Counted from the stretch's first letter, positions 1-5,648 are shown. The stretch is DNA of 6,679 bases from Lentzea sp. (GCA_030146905.1 JASLAV010001063.1:1-6679), one strand, 5' to 3'. Notes: a model not told the origin generated them from the letters alone. Translations and numbers: made by a program.

Positions 1-215
1 CGGGTGTCGCAGTGCAGCACGCACACCACCTCGGCCACGACCACGGGCGCCGGCGGGCTGCTCGGCGGCACCGGCGCCAACGCCACCAGGAAGGCCACGA
101 CAACGTTCAGCACGCCGACCACCCCCGCTTTCGTGGGATCGCTCTCATGGTCTTGAACCCGGTACGGCCCGGTCAACGGCACGACCGGTTCATGTCCGGA
201 CAGGATTCGCGGCAT
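1..215 (-). CDS. Partial hypothetical membrane or secreted protein (N-terminal part, runs off left edge)
   Basis: On the minus strand an open frame runs from an ATG at 215-213 to the window edge, about 71 codons, with the first upstream in-frame stop at 269-267. From this ATG the product has a polar N-terminus containing a Lys (residue 29), one strongly hydrophobic segment at about residues 31-49 (rich in Val, Leu and Ala), a Pro/Ser stretch at about 48-57, and a second mildly hydrophobic Val-rich run with two Cys (65 and 69). Codons downstream of base 122 are almost all G/C-ending, as in a real gene of this genome, whereas those between 215 and 123 are less so. The true start could therefore be GTG at 182, 122 or 113. 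I do not recognise the family. It is divergent from the sigma-factor gene, so the two may share the intergenic region. The rest of the gene lies outside the window, so function cannot be judged. It could also be a chance frame. Confidence 0.4.
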   Translation of the reverse strand, partial: MPRILSGHEPVVPLTGPYRVQDHESDPTKAGVVGVLNVVVAFLVALAPVPPSSPPAPVVVAEVVCVLHCDT

Positions 216-330
216 CCGTCCGGCGACGCCGGCGTCCGGTCTCGCCCCGGCCACGACGAGCGTGATCTACTCCTCGGCGACCGGTCAGGACCCGAACCCG
301 GCAGGCCCGCGCGCCGCTCGTCAGGAGCTC

Positions 331-360
331 GCAAAAATCCGGCGAAGTTTTTCTGTTATC
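331..360 (+). promoter_or_regulatory. AT-rich island, candidate promoter of the sigma-factor fusion gene
   Basis: Within otherwise very GC-rich DNA this patch holds an A5 run (333-337) and a T5 run (348-352), which form an imperfect inverted repeat with a 10-base spacer, followed by TGTTAT (354-359), a 4/6 match to the TATAAT -10 hexamer. It lies about 60 bases upstream of the start. No convincing TTGACA-type -35 sits at the usual distance, which leaves room for an alternative-sigma (possibly self-regulated) promoter. The exact elements are inferred. Confidence 0.3.
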
Positions 361-407
361 GCCCGGTGCCGGGGACATCTCCTGGTCAGAAGACCCTGGA
401 CCGGCAA

Positions 408-413
408 GTGAGG
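408..413 (+). promoter_or_regulatory. Ribosome-binding site that favours the ATG at 419
   Basis: GTGAGG at 408-413 is followed by a 5-base spacer and ATG at 419. The alternative GTG start at 413 would overlap this site and has no separate well-spaced Shine-Dalgarno, so the ATG two codons downstream is preferred. Confidence 0.5.
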
Positions 414-418
414 TGAGC

Positions 419-2260
419 ATGGCGGCAGCCGAGGAACCCGGCGTCGCGACGGTGGTGGCCGCGCGCGACGGCGACCAGCGTGCACTGGACGACCTGGTGA
501 GCGGGTACCTGCCCCTGGTCTACAACATCGTCGGCCACGCGCTCGGCGGCCACGCGGACACCGACGACGTGGTCCAGGAGACCATGCTGCGCGCGGTGCA
601 CGGGCTGTCCGGCCTGCGCGACCCCGCCGGCTTCCGCTCGTGGCTCGTGGTGATCGCCATGAACCAGATCCGGCTGCGGCACCGCGAGAACCAGCGCGTG
701 CCGATCACCGGACCGGTGCTGGAGGACATCGCCGACCCCGGTGCGGACTTCGTCGACCTCACGATCATGCGGCTGCAGCTGTCGGGACAGCGCCGCGAGG
801 TCGTCGCGGCCACCCGGTGGCTCAGCGCGGACGAGCGCGAGCTGCTGTCGCTGTGGTGGCTGGAGGCGGCCGGGCGGCTGACCCGCACGGAGGTCGCGAA
901 CGCGCTCGAACTGACGCCGCAGCACACGGCCGTGCGCGTGCAGCGGGTCAAGGCCCAACTCGACGCCGCGCGCATCGTCGTGCGGACGTTGGAGCGCACG
1001 CCGCGCTGCCCCGACCTGGCCGACGTGATCGCGGACTGGGACGGTGATCCCAGCCCGTTGTGGCGCAAGCGGATCGCCCGGCACAGCCGCGACTGCGTCC
1101 GGTGCGAACGGTGCGGGTCCGACCTCGCGGCCGTCGAGGGGCTGATCGCCCGGCTCCCGCTGGTGCCGCTGCCCGCCGCGTTCGGGTTCGAGCAGCCCCT
1201 GCTCGCCGGATCGCACGCGAGCATCACGCCCATCGCCCCCGACCCGGTCACCAGCGGCAAGTTCAGCCTGCTCCTGAAGGGCGCGCTGATGAAGCCCCTC
1301 GCGGCCGCGGCGGCCGCGGTGGTGGCCGCCGGCATCGTCGTCGCCGTGCTGCCCTCACGGGAGGAGCGGCCGGTCGCGAGCACGATCACGGCCACGACCG
1401 AGAGCACGCCCACGACCACGCCCGCCCCCACGACTCCCTCTTCCTCCGCACCTTCCTCGGCTCCGCCGCCGTCGTCGACGGCAGCCGTCACCGCGCCCGC
1501 GCCGCCCGCGCCCCCTGTCCGTGTGGCGGCCTCGGTGAAGAAGGGCGTCAGCACCTGGAACTTCGACGGTGCGGGCAAGGCGCTCACCGACGTCCGGGCT
1601 GGCTGGTACTACAACTGGGCCGTGCACCCCGACGGCGTTCCCACGCCGCCGAACGTCGAGTTCGTGCCGATGATCTGGGGTGCGAAGTTCACCGACGACG
1701 CCACGATCGCCCGCGCGAAGGCCAACGGCAAGGTGCTGCTCGGGTTCAACGAGCCCGACTTCCCCGACCAGGCGAACATGTCGCCGGAGCAGGCGCTCGA
1801 CCTGTGGCCGAAGCTGGCCGCGACCGGGCTGCGGCTCGGCAGTCCCGCCGTCGCGCACAGCGGCGACAAGCCGGGCGGCTGGCTCGACCGGTTCATGACC
1901 GGTGCGGCGCAACGAGGTCTGCGCGTCGACTTCATCGCGGTGCACTGGTACGGCTCCGACTTCAGCGCCGCGGCCGTCGGGCACCTGAAGAACTACCTCG
2001 ACGCGGTGCACAAGCGGTACGGCAAACCGGTGTGGCTCACCGAGTACGCGCTCATCGACTTCTCGAGCGGCTCACCCCGTTACCCGTCCCAGGCGGAGCT
2101 CGCGGCGTTCGCCCGCGGCTCCAGCGCGATGATGGAAAGCCTGCCGTACCTCGAGCGGTACGCGTGGTTCGCGCTGCCGGCCGACAAGCCCGGCACCGGT
2201 CTCTACGCCCCCGGCGGCACACCGAACCAGGCCGGTCAGGCCTACCGCGACGCGGGCTGA
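419..2260 (+). CDS. Membrane-tethered ECF sigma factor fused to a zinc-finger anti-sigma-like motif and a GH128-like extracellular glycosidase domain
   Basis: A single uninterrupted frame of 613 codons (615 if GTG 413 is used) combines five parts. (1) Sigma region 2, about residues 15-90, has the DDVVQET motif and an FRSWL...N.IR core. (2) Sigma region 4, about 128-185, contains a helix-turn-helix. (3) A zinc anti-sigma-type HxxxCxxC motif (H222, C226, C229) is followed by C232 and preceded by C197. (4) One Ala/Val membrane helix spans about 293-311. (5) A Thr/Ser/Pro linker at about 320-368 leads to a C-terminal domain at about 372-611. That domain resembles GH128/Asl1-like glycoside hydrolases, with GFNEPD (E445) and WLTEYA (E542) as likely acid/base and nucleophile. 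GH128 enzymes characterised so far cleave beta-1,3-glucan. The predicted topology puts sigma in the cytoplasm and the glycosidase outside. I infer that glycan binding or hydrolysis outside, or proteolysis of the tether, frees or activates the sigma part. No separate anti-sigma gene is adjacent. From memory, surveys of actinobacterial ECFs include groups with fused carbohydrate-active extensions (I believe ECF53), but the group assignment is not verified. Confidence 0.9.
   Translation: MAAAEEPGVATVVAARDGDQRALDDLVSGYLPLVYNIVGHALGGHADTDDVVQETMLRAVHGLSGLRDPAGFRSWLVVIAMNQIRLRHRENQRVPITGPVLEDIADPGADFVDLTIMRLQLSGQRREVVAATRWLSADERELLSLWWLEAAGRLTRTEVANALELTPQHTAVRVQRVKAQLDAARIVVRTLERTPRCPDLADVIADWDGDPSPLWRKRIARHSRDCVRCERCGSDLAAVEGLIARLPLVPLPAAFGFEQPLLAGSHASITPIAPDPVTSGKFSLLLKGALMKPLAAAAAAVVAAGIVVAVLPSREERPVASTITATTESTPTTTPAPTTPSSSAPSSAPPPSSTAAVTAPAPPAPPVRVAASVKKGVSTWNFDGAGKALTDVRAGWYYNWAVHPDGVPTPPNVEFVPMIWGAKFTDDATIARAKANGKVLLGFNEPDFPDQANMSPEQALDLWPKLAATGLRLGSPAVAHSGDKPGGWLDRFMTGAAQRGLRVDFIAVHWYGSDFSAAAVGHLKNYLDAVHKRYGKPVWLTEYALIDFSSGSPRYPSQAELAAFARGSSAMMESLPYLERYAWFALPADKPGTGLYAPGGTPNQAGQAYRDAG
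1301..1318 (+). repeat. Perfect 9-bp tandem duplication coding for the poly-Ala part of the membrane helix
   Basis: GCGGCCGCG occurs twice in direct succession (1301-1309 and 1310-1318). Together with the flanking codons it encodes six to seven alanines at the start of the predicted membrane span of the sigma fusion. It is in frame, three codons per unit, so slippage would change helix length by three residues without breaking the gene. Confidence 0.8.
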
Positions 2261-2267
2261 GCCCGCG
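2251..2267 (+). other. Perfect 7-bp hairpin with the stop codon as its loop
   Basis: CGCGGGC (2251-2257), TGA (2258-2260) and GCCCGCG (2261-2267) form a fully GC stem whose three-base loop is the stop codon of the sigma fusion gene. A smaller stem, AGGCC/GGCCT, lies just upstream at 2229-2243. There is no following T tract, so a classical intrinsic terminator is unlikely. It may act as an mRNA 3'-end or processing barrier that lowers expression of the next gene, or it may be chance in GC-rich DNA. Confidence 0.45.
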
Positions 2268-2311
2268 CCGCTCCCGATCCGCACGACCCCCTGTGTCAGT
2301 TCACCCTGCTC

Positions 2312-2318
2312 GAAAGGA
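2312..2318 (+). promoter_or_regulatory. Strong ribosome-binding site of the DUF1996 gene, inside a small hairpin
   Basis: GAAAGGA at 2312-2318 lies six bases before ATG 2325 and fixes that start. The flanking bases CGAAA (2311-2315) and TTTCG (2320-2324) are complementary, giving a weak 5-bp stem with GGAT in the loop that would partly occlude the site. Confidence 0.65.
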
Positions 2319-2324
2319 TTTTCG

Positions 2325-3383
2325 ATGACCCACGCCCCCACCACGTCACGGTTGCGGAGGCGCGTCCTGATCGCCGTCCTCGCCGTGGCCGGCGTCGCGG
2401 CGTCCGCGGTGACCGCGAACGCGATGTTCTTCTCCCCGCCCAAGCCCCCGAAGGTCGCGATCTCGGCGAGCCCGACCACGACCTCCACGACGACGACGCG
2501 GGCACAGGTGGCCGACCCCACGACGCCCGCGCCGGCGGCGACCAGCACTCCCGCGCCCGCCCCCGCACCGGCCACCACCAAGGCAGCCGTCGCCCTGCCC
2601 CCGCAGGAGCCGATCCCCGCGAACGCGGTGCGCGTCGCGGAGTTCGTCGCCGAGTGCCCGTTCACCCACCGGCTGCCGGACGACCCGATCGTCTTCCCGA
2701 AGCTCCCCGGCGTGTCGCACATGCACAGCTTCTTCGGCAACGTCTCGACCAACGCCCACTCGGACGTCCAGAGCCTCGAGAAGGCCACCAGCACGTGCAA
2801 CCCCAAGATCGACCTCTCGTCGTACTGGGTGCCCACGCTGATGGTCGACGGCCAGCCCGTCGAGCCGACCGGCACGACGTTCTACTACCTCGGTGAAGGC
2901 GTGCGCGACGACGTCACCGCGCGCATCCAGCCCCTGCCGCACGGACTGCGGATCGTCGCGGGCAACGCCAAGGCCACCGGTCCGGACGACGGCACGCAGT
3001 CGCGCTGGTCGTGCCTGCACGCCGGTCACGTCGGTTCGTCCAAGGACTTCGTGAACTGCCCCGCCGGCACGATGATGGAGTCCTACCTGGACTTCCCGCA
3101 GTGCTGGAACGGCAAGGACCTCGACTCCGCCGACCACAAGAGCCACATGTCCTACCCGGTCGCGGGCGACTGCCCGTCGACCCACCCGGTGCCGGTGCCG
3201 AAGCTGCGCCAGGTGCTGCGCTACCCGGTCAGCGGTGACCCCGCCCGGTTCAAGCTGGCGTCCGGTGCCGGCTACACGATGCACGGCGACTTCTTCAACG
3301 CCTGGCCGGAGGCCGAGATGGCGCAGCGCGTCCGCGACTGCATCAACCGGATCGTCAAGTGCGGACCGAACGGCCGCCCGTAG
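2325..3383 (+). CDS. Secreted or membrane-anchored DUF1996 domain protein
   Basis: The 352-residue product begins with an Arg-rich N-region (RLRRR, 9-13) and a hydrophobic segment at about 14-32, ending in a plausible signal-peptidase site (ANA, 31-33). A Thr/Pro/Ala linker follows at about 45-95, and then a domain at about 103-349. The domain carries motifs I associate with DUF1996: SHMHSFFGN (131-139), FPQCWNGKDLDS (257-268), DHKSHMSYP (270-278) and HGDFFNAW (320-327). Eight cysteines (111, 158, 230, 245, 260, 283, 339, 346) in the domain suggest four disulfides and extracellular folding. DUF1996 is known mainly from secreted fungal and actinobacterial proteins, in fungi often beside WSC carbohydrate-binding domains. 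Its biochemical activity is unknown to me. The conserved His and Asp residues could bind metal or act in catalysis, which is inference. The gene lies 64 bases after the sigma fusion and has the same anchor-linker-domain plan, so it is a likely target or partner of that regulator. Confidence 0.88.
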   Translation: MTHAPTTSRLRRRVLIAVLAVAGVAASAVTANAMFFSPPKPPKVAISASPTTTSTTTTRAQVADPTTPAPAATSTPAPAPAPATTKAAVALPPQEPIPANAVRVAEFVAECPFTHRLPDDPIVFPKLPGVSHMHSFFGNVSTNAHSDVQSLEKATSTCNPKIDLSSYWVPTLMVDGQPVEPTGTTFYYLGEGVRDDVTARIQPLPHGLRIVAGNAKATGPDDGTQSRWSCLHAGHVGSSKDFVNCPAGTMMESYLDFPQCWNGKDLDSADHKSHMSYPVAGDCPSTHPVPVPKLRQVLRYPVSGDPARFKLASGAGYTMHGDFFNAWPEAEMAQRVRDCINRIVKCGPNGRP

Positions 3384-3916
3384 TGCGAGCTCTCCTCCTC
3401 GCCGCACTGCTGGTGGTGACGGGCTGCGGCACGACGGTCCCCGAGACCGCCGCGCCGCCGCCCGCGTCCACCGCCACCGACCTGACGGCGACCGACCTGG
3501 CGTTCGTGGACCTGGTGATCCCCCAGAACGAGTCGGCACTCGCCGCGCTCGCGCTGACGACCACCCGGCCCGAGTCCGCGCTGCGCCCGGTGGCCGACCA
3601 GGTCGCCGCCACCTACCGGGCCGAGCTGGCCCAGGTCAGGGACGTGCTCGCCAGGACGGGCAGGCAGGAGACCGGCCAGCACGACGGTCACGACATGCCC
3701 GGCATGATCACGGCCGCCGAGCTGGCCGCGGTCGGGCGGGCCGAAGCGCCTGACTTCGACCAACAGCTCAGAACGTTGCTGCGCACCCAGTTCGAGGAGG
3801 CCCGCACCGTCGCCCGCGCCGAGCTCTCGTCCGGCACGAATCCTCCGGTGCTCGAACTGGGAGCCCGCATCGACCGCACGCGCGCGGAGTTCCTGGCGCT
3901 TCTGGCAGGTACGTGA
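3383..3916 (+). CDS. DUF305-like lipoprotein lacking the usual His-His pairs
   Basis: The preferred GTG start at 3383 shares one base with the TAG stop of the DUF1996 gene, which indicates translational coupling. An in-frame GTG at 3359 would add eight residues and give a more typical signal-peptide length. From GTG 3383 the 177-residue product has a short hydrophobic signal ending in a lipobox (VTGC, Cys15), so it should be a membrane-anchored lipoprotein. The rest fits the two-repeat helical plan of DUF305: DLAFVDLVIPQN at about 38-49, a His/Met cluster HDGHDMPGM at about 100-108, and a second repeat ending in ARAEL at about 144-148. DUF305 members usually have IPHH and IRHH-type histidine pairs. 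Here they align with Gln-Asn (48-49) and Gln-Phe (136-137). If metal binding persists, it would rest on the central His/Met cluster. A function in envelope or copper handling is only suggested by the family. Confidence 0.8.
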   Translation: MRALLLAALLVVTGCGTTVPETAAPPPASTATDLTATDLAFVDLVIPQNESALAALALTTTRPESALRPVADQVAATYRAELAQVRDVLARTGRQETGQHDGHDMPGMITAAELAAVGRAEAPDFDQQLRTLLRTQFEEARTVARAELSSGTNPPVLELGARIDRTRAEFLALLAGT

Positions 3917-3950
3917 CACGCCTTGGCCGGGTGTGGCCGAGAATCGTGGT

Positions 3951-4760
3951 GTGTCCACCGCGAACAACCTCGACCGCACCCGGCTGCTCGTGTCCGGGAG
4001 CACCGGCGGCGCCGTCACCGAGCTGGTGGTCCCCGCGCTGCTGCTGCGCGCACCCGACGCCGCTTGGTCGCAGCTCGTCCACGTCTACGTGCCGCAGGGC
4101 CCCACGGTCGCCTTCAGCGGCAGGGACCTCCGCTCCCCCGGCATCACCGCCGCCACCGAGGTGGCCCGCGCGGCTGGGTTCGAGACGGTGGTCCGGTCAC
4201 CCGGCGGGCGGATGGTCGCCTACGACAGCGGCGCCGTCGTGATCGACCACCTCGACCGCACCACCGGAATCCGCCACGCGGGCGGCGCCACCTTCGCCGC
4301 GAACGCCGAGAGCCACGTGCGGGTGCTGCGCGCGCTGGGTGACATCGACGCCCGCGTCGGCGAGGTGGACGGCGAGTACTGCCCCGGCGAGTACAGCATC
4401 AACGTCGGCGGCGTCGCGAAGGTCGTGGGCTCGGCGCAACGCGTCACCGCCACCGGTTCCCTCTTCAGCACGGTCGTGCAGGTCGTCGTCTCGGACCGGG
4501 TGCGCGCAGTGATCGCGGACGTGTCGGACGCACTCGGCTACGACCTGCGGCGCAGCTCCGTCGCGGGCCTGGCCGACTACGCGCCCGCACTCACAGCCGC
4601 TGAGGCCGCCGCGGCGTTCCTGTCGGACTACCGCGACCGGCTCGCCATGACGGACGGGACGTTGCCGGCAGAGGTGCTCGCACACACCTCCGCCATCAAC
4701 GGCGCGTCGCCATTCCACGTCGACGACTGGACGCGGGCGAACCCGTTGCCGAAGGCGTGA
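3951..4760 (+). CDS. Lipoate/octanoate protein ligase family protein (LplA/LipM-like fold)
   Basis: Family enzymes attach or transfer lipoyl or octanoyl groups to the lysine of lipoyl domains in 2-oxoacid dehydrogenases and the glycine cleavage H protein. In the 269-residue product the signatures are RSPGGR (82-87), matching the acyl-binding glycine loop, and EYCPGEYSIN (143-152) followed by AKVVGSAQR (156-164), where Lys157 is the equivalent of the catalytic lysine. The Cys at 144, just before the PGEYSIN segment, is in a region where LipM/LipL amidotransferases carry their acyl-thioester cysteine, so an amidotransferase rather than an ATP-dependent ligase is possible. The C-terminus (about 205-269) is predicted helical and less conserved. 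I chose GTG 3951 because GAGAA stands seven bases upstream; GTG 3933 would add six residues. The gene follows the lipoprotein gene by 34 bases, but its role is cytoplasmic metabolism and a functional link to the sigma fusion is not evident. Confidence 0.82.
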   Translation: MSTANNLDRTRLLVSGSTGGAVTELVVPALLLRAPDAAWSQLVHVYVPQGPTVAFSGRDLRSPGITAATEVARAAGFETVVRSPGGRMVAYDSGAVVIDHLDRTTGIRHAGGATFAANAESHVRVLRALGDIDARVGEVDGEYCPGEYSINVGGVAKVVGSAQRVTATGSLFSTVVQVVVSDRVRAVIADVSDALGYDLRRSSVAGLADYAPALTAAEAAAAFLSDYRDRLAMTDGTLPAEVLAHTSAINGASPFHVDDWTRANPLPKA

Positions 4761-4784
4761 TCACGCTCCCACGAGGACTGCCTC

Positions 4785-4790
4785 TACGAT
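4785..4790 (+). promoter_or_regulatory. Candidate -10 box for a leaderless transcript of the DUF1963 gene
   Basis: TACGAT (TAnnnT form) ends six bases before ATG 4797, the spacing expected when transcription starts at the A of the start codon. No Shine-Dalgarno lies at normal distance; the nearest purine patch (CGAGGA, 4772-4777) is about 20 bases away. Leaderless mRNAs are common in actinobacteria. No clear -35 is seen. Confidence 0.4.
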
Positions 4791-4796
4791 CTCCCG

Positions 4797-5648
4797 ATGA
4801 GCTCGGTCTTACGAGAGCGGTTGGCTTCCTTCCGCGAAAAAGCCGCCGCACAGGGGTTTTCCGCCGATGACGTGGAGCGGTGGGCTGCCGTCGTCCGTCC
4901 CTGCGTCACGCTGAGGACGAACGGGGACGGACCGGTGGTGGGCCGGTTCGGCGGCCCGCTCCTGCTCCCCGCCGACGCCCCGAACCCCGAACAGCCGTTC
5001 GTCGCCTCCCTCGACCTCGCGGCGTTCCCCTCCGAGGCCTCCGGCCTGCCCCTGCCCGCCGACGGTCACCTGCTGCTGTTCGCCTTCCCCGAGGAGGACG
5101 ACTGGTACGGCCGCGCCGGCAGCGCCCTGCACGTCCCGGCGGGAACGGCTGTCGTGGAACGGGACAAGCACTGCACCTCGTGGTCCACGGTGGACGAGTA
5201 CCGGGAGAAGATCGAGGCCTACCCGCAGGGACAGCTGCGGGCGACGGCGGGCGTGACTCTGCCCGGCTACTGCGACGACGAGTACCCGGAGGAAGCGTGG
5301 GAACCGGAGTGGCCCCCGTACTCCGCCGGACTGCTCGAGCTCGTGCGGGACCTGGTCGAGGACGGACCGGGCTGGGGGATCCTCCAGATCGGCGGGCACG
5401 CCGACGAGGAAGGGATCAGCGGCGACGACCCGCTCGAGTCCGTGGTGCACGCCGCCCGCGAGGCCCTGGAGAAGGGCGAGGCCGACGGACCTGTGTCCGG
5501 CGACCTCGCGGACTGGGTGCTCCTGGCCGACTGGCACACCGACATCGACGGCTGGGAGGGCGCCACCGTCCACTGGGGAGTCCAGCGCGAGGACCTCGCC
5601 GCCCACCGCTTCGACCGCGTGTTCGTCACGAAGTACTGGAACCCGTAG
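4797..5648 (+). CDS. DUF1963/YwqG-like cytoplasmic protein of unknown function
   Basis: The 283-residue product has no signal peptide or membrane segment and is acidic. Recognisable segments are RFGGPLLLPADAPNP (50-64), followed by PFVASLDLAAFP (67-78) and LPLPADGHLLLFAF (84-97). These match the opening of the DUF1963 (YwqG) family, in which a GG.P.LP element precedes an L..DL segment and an LP..G.L.F strand. The C-terminal part (about 240-283) contains DWHTDIDGWEGATVHWGV and then EDLAAHRFDRVFV, the family's closing strand. A middle stretch (about 155-220) rich in Asp/Glu, Trp and Pro is less conserved. The biochemical role of YwqG-type proteins is not known to me. The gene is the last of the plus-strand run, 36 bases after the ligase gene and probably with its own promoter. 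It ends six bases before the stop of the converging epoxide hydrolase gene. Confidence 0.78.
   Translation: MSSVLRERLASFREKAAAQGFSADDVERWAAVVRPCVTLRTNGDGPVVGRFGGPLLLPADAPNPEQPFVASLDLAAFPSEASGLPLPADGHLLLFAFPEEDDWYGRAGSALHVPAGTAVVERDKHCTSWSTVDEYREKIEAYPQGQLRATAGVTLPGYCDDEYPEEAWEPEWPPYSAGLLELVRDLVEDGPGWGILQIGGHADEEGISGDDPLESVVHAAREALEKGEADGPVSGDLADWVLLADWHTDIDGWEGATVHWGVQREDLAAHRFDRVFVTKYWNP

Larger units (their letters stand above)
216..418. other. Intergenic region between divergent genes
   Basis: About 200 bases lie between the putative left-edge minus-strand gene and the sigma-factor fusion. Frames that cross it on either strand have poor codon composition and resemble no family I know. The only notable structure is the AT-rich patch near 331-360, listed separately, and the ribosome-binding site just before 419. 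I see no RNA gene or terminator. Confidence 0.5.

Noticed and set aside
12..416. Plus-strand frame of 134 codons at the left edge
   Set aside because: Arg/His/Gly-rich product with no recognisable family and poor codon composition. It overlaps the better minus-strand signal and the promoter region.
386..1216. Long minus-strand frame opposite the sigma domain
   Set aside because: It lies entirely opposite a convincing sigma-factor coding region. Its low-complexity Arg/Gly/Val/His product is typical of antisense frames in GC-rich DNA.
1378..1520. Low-complexity repeats as a DNA repeat array or CRISPR
   Set aside because: The ACG/CC-rich runs simply encode the Thr/Ser/Pro linker and have no regular repeat-spacer units. 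The same holds for 2465-2600.
2251..2280. Intrinsic terminator after the sigma fusion
   Set aside because: The stem is strong but is not followed by a T tract, and the next gene starts 64 bases downstream with a good ribosome-binding site. It is recorded only as a hairpin.
1060..2328. 422-codon plus-strand frame overlapping the glycosidase part
   Set aside because: It is a +1 shadow of the fusion gene, extremely Arg-rich, with no domain. The fusion frame carries the sigma and GH128 motifs.
2346..3539. 397-codon minus-strand frame opposite the DUF1996 gene
   Set aside because: Arg/Gly/Val-rich antisense frame without family features; the opposite strand has clear DUF1996 motifs and a good ribosome-binding site.
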